Of a DNA stretch of 64,000 nucleotides, positions 19,233-27,130 are shown piece by piece. Position numbers and translations under genes: made by a program. The stretch covers positions 608,223-672,222 of the forward strand of contig NZ_WMIG01000002.1 in the NCBI RefSeq assembly GCF_009711205.1, written 5' to 3'. The stretch comes from Paracoccus litorisediminis (GTDB lineage: Bacteria; Pseudomonadota; Alphaproteobacteria; Rhodobacterales; Rhodobacteraceae). Position 1 is the stretch's first letter; every line of letters starts with the position of its first letter. The notes beneath the pieces are model-generated. The model saw only the letters and a program-made list of their open reading frames with translations, was not told the DNA's origin and made no database searches.

Positions 19233-20047
19233 TGAAACCCTTTCTTCTGTCCACCATCATGGCGGCCTGCGTCGCGGCCTCGGCCGCATCGGCGCAGGTC
19301 GCCGATCTGCGTTCCCACACCGAGCTGCGCGTCTGCGCCGACCCGGCTGCGGTGCCGATGTCCTCCGAGGACGGCTCGGGGTTCGAGAACCGGATCGCCA
19401 CCTTCCTTGGCGAAAAGCTGAACCTGCCGGTGACCTATACCTGGTTCCCGCAGGGCTCGGGCTTTATCCGCAAGACCCTGCGGGCGGGGCTGTGCGACAT
19501 CGTCATCGGCTATGCTCAGGGCGACGAGATGGTCCTGAACACCAACCACTACTACACCTCGGCCTATGGGATCGTGACCCGCAAGGACAGTCCGCTGGCA
19601 AGCGTGGATCTGCTTGAGGACCCGGCGCTGAAGGACAAGCCTATCGGCGTGATCGCGGGCACGCCTCCGGCGACCAACATGGCGCGGGCGGGGCTGGCCA
19701 AGAACATGAAGGGCTGGGACCTGTTCGTGGACCGCCGGGTCGAGAATCCCGTGGGCGACATGCTCGCGCAGGTCAAATCCGGCGAGCTGGCGGCTGCCGT
19801 GCTGTGGGGGCCACTGGCCGGACCTCTGGTCAAGGCCGATCCCGAATTGCAGTTCACGCCGCTGGTCAAGGAGACCACTGGCCCCAAGATGTTCTATCGC
19901 ATCACCATGGGTGTCCGGCTGGGCGAGGATAGCTGGAAACGAGAGTTGAACAGCCTGATCCGTCGCAATCAAGATGGCATCGATGCGATCCTGCGCGATG
20001 CGGGTGTCCCGATCCTTGATGACTATGGCAAAGGACTGAAGCCATGA
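19229..20047 (+). CDS. xoxJ: XoxJ periplasmic binding-protein-like factor for XoxF
   Basis: Periplasmic protein resembling the extracellular solute-binding family 3 fold. In xox clusters it is thought to help activate or mature XoxF. The frame is open far upstream through xoxG, but the start is ATG 19229 (or the adjacent ATG 19232), at the xoxG stop and after GGAAGG. The first about 25 residues are a signal peptide ending at A-S-A-Q-V. L-R-V-C-A-D-P-A-A-V-P and D-I-V-I-G-Y are typical of the family. It has 272 residues. The stop overlaps the next gene (ATGA). Confidence 0.9.
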   Translation: MMKPFLLSTIMAACVAASAASAQVADLRSHTELRVCADPAAVPMSSEDGSGFENRIATFLGEKLNLPVTYTWFPQGSGFIRKTLRAGLCDIVIGYAQGDEMVLNTNHYYTSAYGIVTRKDSPLASVDLLEDPALKDKPIGVIAGTPPATNMARAGLAKNMKGWDLFVDRRVENPVGDMLAQVKSGELAAAVLWGPLAGPLVKADPELQFTPLVKETTGPKMFYRITMGVRLGEDSWKRELNSLIRRNQDGIDAILRDAGVPILDDYGKGLKP

Positions 20048-20568
20048 TCCGGCTGGCGGCGCTGGCGCTGATCCTGAGCGCCGCCATGGCGCAGGCGCAG
20101 GTGCCTGAGCCGCAGGGCTTCCACGGTGAGCCCTATAAATCCCCGGTGCCCGCGACGCTTTCTGGCGCGCGGGTGGTGGACACGCCGCAGGCGCTGGTCC
20201 TGCATGATCAGGGTGTGCCTTTCCTTGACGTGATGCCGCGCCAGAAGCGTCCCGATGGCCTGCCAGAAGGCACGATCTGGAACGCTCCGCCGCATATGAC
20301 CATTCCCGGTGCGACATGGCTTTACGACACCGGCTATGACCGCATCTCCTCGGTCGAGGAAAACCGGTTGGCCGAGGGGTTGGAGCACGCGACCAAGGGC
20401 GACAAAGCCGCGCCGGTCGTGCTGTTCTGCCGTACCGATTGCTGGATGAGCTGGAATGCCGGCAAGCGCGCCGTCCAGTTGGGCTATTCCGGCGTGATCT
20501 GGTACCCGGCAGGCAGCGATGGCTGGCAGGCGGCTGGACGCGAATTGGTCACCGCTGTCGCCCCGTGA
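20044..20568 (+). CDS. PQQ-dependent catabolism-associated CXXCW-motif protein (rhodanese-like)
   Basis: A 174-residue exported protein of the family recognised in PQQ alcohol-oxidation clusters. The signal peptide ends near A-Q-A-Q-V. The defining motif is C-R-T-D-C-W-M-S-W, with Cys129 and Cys133 in a rhodanese-like region (V-V-L-F-C-R). The two cysteines suggest a thiol or disulfide role, possibly in quinoprotein maturation; this is inference. The start overlaps xoxJ. The 3' end overlaps the convergent beta-propeller gene by 20 bases. Confidence 0.9.
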   Translation: MIRLAALALILSAAMAQAQVPEPQGFHGEPYKSPVPATLSGARVVDTPQALVLHDQGVPFLDVMPRQKRPDGLPEGTIWNAPPHMTIPGATWLYDTGYDRISSVEENRLAEGLEHATKGDKAAPVVLFCRTDCWMSWNAGKRAVQLGYSGVIWYPAGSDGWQAAGRELVTAVAP

Positions 20569-21472
20569 AGTTGCCAAAGGCGCGGGGGCCGTCGGGCAGC
20601 TCGATCTCTCGGGTGACGGACAGGGTGGCGGCGTCGATCCAGACCAGCGTGTTCGAATCCCAATGTGCGACCACCACGCCCGAGCCGTCGGGCAGGGTGG
20701 CGATGCCTTCGGGGTAGTCGCCGGTATCCAGCGTCTGGATGACGGTCAGATCCTTGGGGTCAAAGACGGTGACGGTCCCGGCATATTGGTCGGTGACAAA
20801 ACCCCGCTCACCCGCAAAGGTCACGCCGTAAGGATGGCTGCCGGTCGGGATCTGCCCGATCAGCTTGCCCGCAACTGGATCGACGACGCTGACCGTGTCG
20901 CTTTGCACATCCGCCGACCACAGCCGTCCGCCATGAAACGCTACGGCATAGGGATGCTTGCCAACGGCGACGCGTGCCTGCAACGCGCCCGTGGCGGCGT
21001 CGTAAATCGAGACCTGATCGTCATCCCGATCCGCCGTCGCCACCAGCTCCCCATCCACGGCGACCCCAGCCGGGGCGCGCCCGGTCGGGACGGCCCAGAC
21101 CGGGTTCAGCGCCGCATCCAGTCGGATCAATTGGCCCTGATACCATTCGGTCAGAAACAACCCGCCATCTGCAGCCGGGACGATGCCGAAAGCCCCTTCG
21201 GGTAGATCCAGCTGCCGCAAGATCGTGCCGCTTTCATCCAGCACGGTCAGATCCCCTGTCTTGGCCGAGACGACATAGGCCCGCCCCCGTGTCGGATCAT
21301 AGGCGACCGGGGCGGGCGCACCGGGGATCGGGGTTTCGGCCACAACCGCACCCGTTGTCAGATCGACGATGCTGACGCTTTCGGCATTCTGCGAGGTGAC
21401 AAAGGCCAGATCGGCAGCATGACCCGATCCGGCCCAGAATGCTGCCAGCGCCAGCGCGGTCGGGCGGATCAT
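20549..21472 (-). CDS. Exported YncE-like beta-propeller protein
   Basis: A 307-residue periplasmic protein with an N-terminal signal (ending G-H-A-A-D). It has about seven repeats of the YVTN/NHL-like propeller type, each near 40 residues (for example A-T-G-A-L-Q-A-R-V-A-V-G-K-H-P-Y-A-V-A-F). It belongs to the beta-propeller proteins that accompany PQQ alcohol dehydrogenase systems, with unproven function. It overlaps the upstream SRPBCC gene by four bases, and the pair opposes the xox operon. Confidence 0.85.
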   Translation of the reverse strand: MIRPTALALAAFWAGSGHAADLAFVTSQNAESVSIVDLTTGAVVAETPIPGAPAPVAYDPTRGRAYVVSAKTGDLTVLDESGTILRQLDLPEGAFGIVPAADGGLFLTEWYQGQLIRLDAALNPVWAVPTGRAPAGVAVDGELVATADRDDDQVSIYDAATGALQARVAVGKHPYAVAFHGGRLWSADVQSDTVSVVDPVAGKLIGQIPTGSHPYGVTFAGERGFVTDQYAGTVTVFDPKDLTVIQTLDTGDYPEGIATLPDGSGVVVAHWDSNTLVWIDAATLSVTREIELPDGPRAFGNFTGRQR

Positions 21473-22020
21473 TCCGCCTTGCCGAACCTTTCGGCCAGCG
21501 CATCCAGTCCTGCCTGATAGATCCCGGTGACGGCGGCGATCGCGGCCTCATCATTCTGATCCGGTGGCGGCTCGTTATTGGGGAAACCGCGATAGAAGCC
21601 GCCCCGCCATGCGACCGTGGCCTTGCCGCCCTCATCCTTGACGCAGATGGTCGAGGCGTAATTCGTCACTGGCAGGACCGAGACCTCGACCGCCTCGATG
21701 CGGTAGGAATAGCAGCGCTTGTCGGGCTGGATCTTGGACAGGACCTCGGTGATGGTCGGATCGCCAGCGTCGGATTTCAGATGCAGGATGCGGGTCGACT
21801 TCTCGGGTTTGTCGACCGAGCCATCGCCGGTGATCTCGGTCTTGGCGATGGCGGGATGCCAGCCCATATCCTCGAACTTGCCGATGGCGGCCCAGACTTC
21901 GTCGGGCGTGGCGTTCAGTTTTTGATCCAGTTCCAGCTTCAGCCGTACCGGACCATGCGCATGCGCCGCCCCTGCCAGCGCCAGCGTCGCGCCAAGGGTC
22001 AGGGCCAGAAATCGCTTCAT
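21469..22020 (-). CDS. Exported SRPBCC-domain protein (MxaD-like)
   Basis: A 183-residue protein with a signal peptide ending at A-H-A-H-G and a single START/SRPBCC ligand-binding domain: A-T-P-D-E-V-W-A-A-I-G-K-F-E-D-M-G-W-H-P near residues 38-57, then a Cys-containing strand Y-A-S-T-I-C-V. MxaD, a periplasmic SRPBCC protein that aids methanol dehydrogenase to cytochrome electron transfer, is the closest named relative by fold and context. Assignment to that role is inference. It is first in a two-gene minus-strand unit. Confidence 0.8.
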   Translation of the reverse strand: MKRFLALTLGATLALAGAAHAHGPVRLKLELDQKLNATPDEVWAAIGKFEDMGWHPAIAKTEITGDGSVDKPEKSTRILHLKSDAGDPTITEVLSKIQPDKRCYSYRIEAVEVSVLPVTNYASTICVKDEGGKATVAWRGGFYRGFPNNEPPPDQNDEAAIAAVTGIYQAGLDALAERFGKAE

Positions 22021-22135
22021 CCTTCAGTCTCCTCCCGAAAGTCGCGGGCGGCGAATGGGACCGGCGCCCGGCTTGTGTCGACCTTGCCCGCCGCATTGCA
22101 GCGCGTCCACTACGACAAACGTATCGGGTGATTTT

Positions 22136-22153
22136 CCCCGGGTCGACCCGGGG
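22136..22153. promoter_or_regulatory. Perfect 18-bp palindrome in divergent promoter region
   Basis: CCCCGGGTCGACCCGGGG is a perfect inverted repeat between the SRPBCC gene (minus) and the binding-protein gene (plus), 59 bases before the latter's start. It is preceded by a short T run. It could be an operator for a dimeric regulator or a small hairpin; no regulator is identified. Confidence 0.45.
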
Positions 22154-22211
22154 TGTTTGCCGGGTTGGCGGGGGCGCTTTCGCCCGCCATGATGCGACGG
22201 GGAGGACGGGG

Positions 22212-23405
22212 ATGAAAGGCAGAATCATCATACTTTTGGCGGGGTTGTGTGCGACTAGCCCGGCCATGGCGCAGCAGGCTGCGCAAAAACCTGCGCAGAC
22301 CGTGCGCGCGGCGGTGCTGCGCGTCGACATGAACGAACTGCCGCCGATCTCGCGGCTGGATACGCCGCCCGCGGATCTGGGTTTTGCCGGGGCGCGGCTG
22401 GCCATCGACGATAACGACACCACCGGCCGCTTCATGGGGCAGGATTTCGAAGCGCTGGAGATCACCGCGACGCCACAGACTGCGGTGGCAGAGCTGGACA
22501 AGCTGCTGGCCGAGGGCATCAGTTTCATCGTCACGCTTGCCGATGAGGAAAACACCCTGAAACTGGCCGATCAGGCCGGGGACCGCGCGCTGATCTTCAA
22601 CGCCCGCGCAAGGGGCGACCGGCTGCGCGGCGCGGATTGCCGCTTCAACACCATCCACACCGCGCCCAGCCACGCGATGATGGCGGACGGGCTGGCGCAG
22701 TTCCTGATGTGGAAAAAGTGGTCGGACTGGTTCCTGATCTCGGGCAGCCACCCCGAGGACATCGCGCTGGCCGACGCTTATCGCCGCGCCGCCACGAAAT
22801 TCGGTGCCAAGATCGTCGAGGAACGCATCTATGAGGACACTGGCGGCGGGCGGCGCAGCGACAGCGGCCATGTGCAGGTCCAGCAACAGATGCCGGTCTT
22901 TACCCAGCGCGCCAAGGAGCATCACGTCGTCGTCGCGGCGGATGAGGCGGGGATCTTCGCACTGTGGCTGCCCTATCAGACATGGGACGCGCGGCCGGTG
23001 GTCGGCTCGGCCGGGTTGGTGCCGCATTCGTGGCACCCCTCGCTTGAGGCATGGGGCGCGACCCAGTTCCAGAACCGGTTCGAGAAGCTTGCCACCCGCA
23101 CCATGAGGGACGAGGACTACCAGACCTGGCTGGCACTGCGCATGATCGGCGAGGCCGCGACGCGCACGAACAGCACGGAATCTGCCACGCTCAAGGACTT
23201 CATGCTGTCCGACCGCTTCGAGGTCGCGGGCTTCAAGGGGCAGAAGCTGACCATGCGCGACTGGGACCACCAGCTGCGCCAGCCGATCCTGCTGACCACC
23301 GGGGACGTGACCGCCTCGGTCAGCCCGCAGGACCAGTATCTGCACCAGACCTCGGCGCTGGACACGCTGGGCATCGACCGTCCCGAAACCCAATGCAAAT
23401 TCTGA
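22212..23405 (+). CDS. Periplasmic type I binding protein of PQQ-alcohol-dehydrogenase-associated ABC system
   Basis: A 397-residue exported protein. The ATG at 22212 follows GGGAGGACGGGG. The signal peptide ends near A-M-A-Q-Q. The fold pattern is that of Leu/Ile/Val-type periplasmic binding proteins: G-A-R-L-A-I-D-D-N-D near residues 60-70, then A-D-C-R-F-N-T-I-H-T-A-P-S. It is the substrate-binding family named for PQQ-dependent alcohol dehydrogenase systems. The ligand is unknown. The gene heads the plus-strand run of propeller, unknown exported protein, ATPase and permease. Confidence 0.88.
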   Translation: MKGRIIILLAGLCATSPAMAQQAAQKPAQTVRAAVLRVDMNELPPISRLDTPPADLGFAGARLAIDDNDTTGRFMGQDFEALEITATPQTAVAELDKLLAEGISFIVTLADEENTLKLADQAGDRALIFNARARGDRLRGADCRFNTIHTAPSHAMMADGLAQFLMWKKWSDWFLISGSHPEDIALADAYRRAATKFGAKIVEERIYEDTGGGRRSDSGHVQVQQQMPVFTQRAKEHHVVVAADEAGIFALWLPYQTWDARPVVGSAGLVPHSWHPSLEAWGATQFQNRFEKLATRTMRDEDYQTWLALRMIGEAATRTNSTESATLKDFMLSDRFEVAGFKGQKLTMRDWDHQLRQPILLTTGDVTASVSPQDQYLHQTSALDTLGIDRPETQCKF

Positions 23406-23413
23406 GGCCAAAG

Positions 23414-24388
23414 ATGAACCATCTTTCGACAGCCATCCTGACCTCGGCGATTTGCCTGGGGCTGGGCACGCCCGCTTTGGCGAACCGTGTCTTTGTCAGC
23501 AATGAAAAGGGCAATGACGTCACCGTTCTGGACAGCGAGACGCTGGAGGTGATCGGCCATTACCCGGTCGGCGCGCGCCCGCGCGGCATCACCATCAGCC
23601 CCGACGGCAAGGAGCTGTATGTCTGCGCCTCGGACGACGATCTGGTGCGGGTCTTCAACCCCGAGACGATGGAGGAAACCCACACCCTGCCATCCGGTCC
23701 CGATCCCGAACTGTTCGTCCTGCACCCCTCGGGCAATCCGCTTTATATCGCCAATGAGGACGACAACCTGGTGACCGTGGTCGATACCAAGACCCACAAG
23801 ATGCTGGCCGAGATTCCGGTTGGTGTCGAACCCGAGGGCATGGGCATCAGCCCCGATGGCAAGGTGGTCATCAACACCTCGGAAACCACCAACATGGCGC
23901 ATTTCATCAATTCCGAGACGTTTGAAATCTTTGCCAACGTGCTGGTCGACAGCCGCCCGCGCTTTGCCCAGTACAACGATGCCGGGACCAAGCTTTACGT
24001 CAGTTCGGAAATCGGCGGGACGGTCAGCGTGATCAATCCCGAAACCCAGACCATCGAAAAGAAGATCAGCTTCGATATCCCCGGCGTCCTGCCCGAGGCG
24101 ATCCAGCCGGTCGGCGTGCGCGTCACGAAGGATGGCAAGAAGGTTTTCGTGGCGCTTGGCCCCGCCAACCGCGTGGCCGTCATCAATGGTGAAACCGATG
24201 AGGTCGAGGATTACCTGCTGGTCGGTCAGCGCGTCTGGCAGATGGGCTTCACCCCGGACGAAAAATACCTGTTCACGACGAATGGCAATTCGAACGACGT
24301 GTCGGTGATCGATGTGGCGGCGAACAAGGTCGTGAAATCCATCCCGGTAGGGCAGCAGCCTTGGGGCGTGGTGGTCGCGCCGAACTGA
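23414..24388 (+). CDS. PQQ-dependent catabolism-associated YVTN beta-propeller protein
   Basis: A 324-residue periplasmic protein. The frame is open from 23051, but the ATG at 23414, nine bases after the preceding stop, yields a signal peptide ending P-A-L-A-N. Seven YVTN-type blades are visible, such as N-R-V-F-V-S-N-E-K-G-N-D-V-T-V and V-P-V-like I-P-V-G turns (P-V-G-A-R-P-R-G-I-T-I-S-P-D-G). This family accompanies PQQ-linked alcohol oxidation clusters; its ligand is not known. It is clearly related to, but diverged from, the minus-strand propeller about 2 kb away. Confidence 0.9.
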   Translation: MNHLSTAILTSAICLGLGTPALANRVFVSNEKGNDVTVLDSETLEVIGHYPVGARPRGITISPDGKELYVCASDDDLVRVFNPETMEETHTLPSGPDPELFVLHPSGNPLYIANEDDNLVTVVDTKTHKMLAEIPVGVEPEGMGISPDGKVVINTSETTNMAHFINSETFEIFANVLVDSRPRFAQYNDAGTKLYVSSEIGGTVSVINPETQTIEKKISFDIPGVLPEAIQPVGVRVTKDGKKVFVALGPANRVAVINGETDEVEDYLLVGQRVWQMGFTPDEKYLFTTNGNSNDVSVIDVAANKVVKSIPVGQQPWGVVVAPN

Positions 24389-24414
24389 CAAAATCAAATA
24401 CGGAGGAGGAACAG

Positions 24415-24963
24415 ATGACCCGTTTGCTGACGATCCTGATGCTGATGGCCGGCCTTGCCGCCCCCGCCTATGCTCAGGAAGCCCCCAAGCCCAAGCCCGA
24501 GGATGCCGCTGCTCAGGCCGCCGAAATGGAGGAGGGAGAGGAAGAAGAAGCCGAGGCTGCCACTGACGGCGTGCATGAGGCCGCTGCAAAATTCGACTAT
24601 GGTTTCTCGGGGATGCTGGCACGCGACAACCGCACCCAGCTTGCGCCGCTGACTCTGGCCTCGGGCAAGCCGGTTGCCAGCGCGGAATATAAGCTGAAAT
24701 CGGGCGGCTATTACCGCATCGACATCACCGCCGACGGCAGCCAGGAATTGGCTTTGTCGGGTGGCGACTTCTTCCGCGCGGTCTGGGTCAATGAGATCGT
24801 CATCAACGATATCGAGATCCGTCCGATGGGGGTCCATTCGCTGGAATTCGACGATGCCGGCACCGCCTCGCTCAGTTTCGTTGCGATTGTGCCGGGACGC
24901 TATACGCTGTCCATTCCCGGCTCGCATGGCGAAACCCAGCAGGCAGTGTTCAACATCCAATAA
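24415..24963 (+). CDS. Exported protein of unknown function with Glu-rich segment
   Basis: I do not recognise a named family. Start ATG 24415 follows GGAGGAGGAAC. The 182 residues open with a signal peptide ending A-Y-A-Q-E, then a Pro/Lys/Ala linker and the acidic run E-M-E-E-G-E-E-E-E-A-E-A (about residues 40-51). The C-terminal 120 residues are beta-rich, with V-P-G-R-Y-T-L-S-I-P-G like the last strands of cupredoxin/Ig-like domains. The copper ligands (Cys, Met, clustered His) are missing, so it is not a blue copper protein. It lies between the propeller and the ABC ATPase, so a periplasmic accessory role is inferred. Confidence 0.8.
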   Translation: MTRLLTILMLMAGLAAPAYAQEAPKPKPEDAAAQAAEMEEGEEEEAEAATDGVHEAAAKFDYGFSGMLARDNRTQLAPLTLASGKPVASAEYKLKSGGYYRIDITADGSQELALSGGDFFRAVWVNEIVINDIEIRPMGVHSLEFDDAGTASLSFVAIVPGRYTLSIPGSHGETQQAVFNIQ

Positions 24964-25002
24964 CCGCAAAGGGGGTGCGGGCCCGACCCGCGCCCGCCAA
25001 AA

Positions 25003-25725
25003 ATGCCGCAAGACGCGCTTTCCATCCAGAATGTCAGCCATAATTTCGGGGCGTTCCACGCGCTGAAGAATGTCTCGCTGACCGTGCCACGCGGCAGCTT
25101 CACCGCCCTTCTGGGGGTGAATGGCGCGGGCAAGACGACGTTGTTTTCCCTGATCACCCGGCTTTACGACAACACCTCGGGCCGGATCGAGGTCGCGGGC
25201 CATGACCTGCGGCGCGAACCCGGCGCGGCCTTGGCCCGGCTGGGGGTGGTGTTCCAGTCCCGATCACTGGATGCCGACCTGACCGTGGCGCAGAACCTTG
25301 ACTATCACGCCGCCCTGCATGGCATCACCCGGCGCGAGACCCGCGACCGCGCGACCGAGGTGATGGCGCTGGTCGGTCTTTCGGACAAGCTGGGCGTCCG
25401 GGTTTCGGCCCTTTCGGGCGGCCAGCAGCGCCGGGCGGAAATCGCCCGCGCCCTGATCCACCGCCCCGAAATCCTGCTGCTGGACGAGGCGACCGTGGGT
25501 CTGGACGTGAAATCCCGCGCCGAAGTGGTAGCCCTGACCCGCAACCTGACCCGTCAGGGGGTCTCGGCGCTATGGGCCACGCATATCATGGATGAAATCC
25601 GCCCCGAGGACGGGCTGGTCATCCTGCACAAGGGGCAGGTTCTGGCCTCGGGCAGGACAGATGAGGTCACCAAGGGCGACGACCTGACCCGCACCTTCCT
25701 GCGCCTGACAGGGGAAGACGCATGA
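25003..25725 (+). CDS. ABC transporter ATP-binding protein, PQQ-dependent alcohol dehydrogenase system
   Basis: A 240-residue ABC ATPase with Walker A G-V-N-G-A-G-K-T-T near residues 39-47, Q-loop V-F-Q-S-R-S-L-D, signature L-S-G-G-Q-Q-R-R-A-E-I-A-R-A-L, Walker B I-L-L-L-D-E-A-T-V-G-L-D and H-loop A-T-H. The D-E-A-T-V-G-L-D pattern and the pairing with an ABC-2 permease fit the drug/polysaccharide export class. It overlaps the permease gene by four bases. Confidence 0.92.
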   Translation: MPQDALSIQNVSHNFGAFHALKNVSLTVPRGSFTALLGVNGAGKTTLFSLITRLYDNTSGRIEVAGHDLRREPGAALARLGVVFQSRSLDADLTVAQNLDYHAALHGITRRETRDRATEVMALVGLSDKLGVRVSALSGGQQRRAEIARALIHRPEILLLDEATVGLDVKSRAEVVALTRNLTRQGVSALWATHIMDEIRPEDGLVILHKGQVLASGRTDEVTKGDDLTRTFLRLTGEDA

Positions 25726-26540
25726 GCCACGCCCTGACCCCGCGCATGTGGCTGACGGCCTTTCTTGGCATTGCCCGGCGCGAGACGCTGCGCTTCGTCA
25801 ATCAGCGCGGTCGCTTCCTTGCGGCGCTGGTGCGCCCCCTGGTCTGGCTGTTCATCTTTGCCGCCGGGTTCCGTGCGGTGCTGGGCCTGTCGATCACGCC
25901 GCCCTACCAGACCTATGTGCTGTACGAGGTCTATGTGACCCCCGGTCTGGTTGCGATGATCCAGCTGTTCAACGGCATGCAATCCTCGCTGTCGATGGTC
26001 TATGACCGAGAGACCGGGGCGATGCGCACCCTGCTGGTCAGTCCCTTCCCACGCTGGTTCCTGCTGGGGTCGAAGCTGGTCGCGGGGGTGATCGTGTCGA
26101 TCATCCAGGTTTACACCTTCCTTGCGATCGCATGGTTCTGGGATGTGGAGCCGCCGCCGATCGGATACCTGACCGTGCTGCCGGCGCTGATCCTGTCGGG
26201 GCTGATGCTGGGGGCGATGGGGCTGTTCCTGTCCTCGGCCATCCGGCAGCTTGAGAATTTCGCGGGCGTGATGAACTTCGTCATCTTCCCGATGTTCTTT
26301 GCCTCGACCGCGCTTTACCCGCTGTGGCGGATGCGGGAAAGCTCGACCCTGCTGCATGAAATCTGCGCCATCAATCCCTTCACCCATGCGGTGGAGTTGA
26401 TCCGATTTGCGCTTTACGGACAGTTCGATCTTCTGTCCTTCTTGGTGGTGACGGGGTGCCTGATCCTGTTCTTTGGCGCGGCGGTCTTCATGTATGATCC
26501 GGCCAAGGGGCTGTGGGCACGCAGAAAGGGGGGAGCATGA
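25722..26540 (+). CDS. ABC-2 type permease, PQQ-dependent alcohol dehydrogenase system
   Basis: A 272-residue inner-membrane protein with six predicted hydrophobic segments. It contains Y-V-T-P-G-L-V-A-M-I-Q and the internal P-F-P-R-W-F-L-L-G-S-K-L, and ends with the ABC-2 core I-N-P-F-T-H-A-V-E-L-I-R. The fold is of the exporter (ABC-2) class, unlike the import-type binding protein in the same operon. Substrate and direction are unknown. ATGA overlaps occur at both ends. Confidence 0.9.
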   Translation: MSHALTPRMWLTAFLGIARRETLRFVNQRGRFLAALVRPLVWLFIFAAGFRAVLGLSITPPYQTYVLYEVYVTPGLVAMIQLFNGMQSSLSMVYDRETGAMRTLLVSPFPRWFLLGSKLVAGVIVSIIQVYTFLAIAWFWDVEPPPIGYLTVLPALILSGLMLGAMGLFLSSAIRQLENFAGVMNFVIFPMFFASTALYPLWRMRESSTLLHEICAINPFTHAVELIRFALYGQFDLLSFLVVTGCLILFFGAAVFMYDPAKGLWARRKGGA

Positions 26541-27130
26541 AGTTTCTGATATTCGCGATGTCCTTGGCAGCCACGGGGGTCGCCCATGCCGAATCCGGCA
26601 CCGATCCCGACTGGCCCTGCATCCAGCGCAAGCAGCCACATCTGTCGCTGGGCCAGATGTGGACCGGGCCCGAGCCTGACGATGCCGTGCGCGAACTGGC
26701 CCGCTCGCCAGATATCGCGCATCTGGCCGACCGGCTGGAGCAGCGCCGCCTGCCAATCGATCAGGCCACCGCCGAGATCGGGACATTCGCCGCGCAGGCG
26801 GACAATGCGAAACTGACCGCGCTGATGGTCGCCGTCCTCGACCGGATCGAGCCGCAGCGTTCGGCGCTGATTTCCGGGATCGCGCGCTATGGCCACAAGC
26901 AGGTGGACCTTGCCAAAAGGATCGAGGATCATCGCGCCAAGATGGCCGAGATGGAAAAGGCTCCAAGCCCCGATTTCGACGCCATCGATGAGCAGGAAAA
27001 GCAACTCGACTGGGACATGCGCATCTTTCAGGACCGCCAGCAATCGCTGACCTATGTCTGCGAAACCCCGGTCATCCTTGAGCAAAGGGTGTTCGCCTTG
27101 GCCCGTGCCATTCAGGCTGGCCTGAAATGA
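26537..27130 (+). CDS. Exported helical protein of unknown function, last gene of the PQQ-associated ABC run
   Basis: No family recognised. ATG 26537 overlaps the permease stop and follows GGGGGGAGC. The 197 residues include a signal peptide ending A-H-A-E-S, Cys in D-W-P-C-I-Q and a second Cys in T-Y-V-C-E-T-P near the C terminus; these could form one disulfide. The central part is strongly helical and charged (K-R-I-E-D-H-R-A-K-M-A-E-M-E-K), compatible with a coiled coil. Overlaps with permease and mobA imply translation coupling. A periplasmic helper for the ABC system is a guess. Confidence 0.78.
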   Translation: MKFLIFAMSLAATGVAHAESGTDPDWPCIQRKQPHLSLGQMWTGPEPDDAVRELARSPDIAHLADRLEQRRLPIDQATAEIGTFAAQADNAKLTALMVAVLDRIEPQRSALISGIARYGHKQVDLAKRIEDHRAKMAEMEKAPSPDFDAIDEQEKQLDWDMRIFQDRQQSLTYVCETPVILEQRVFALARAIQAGLK

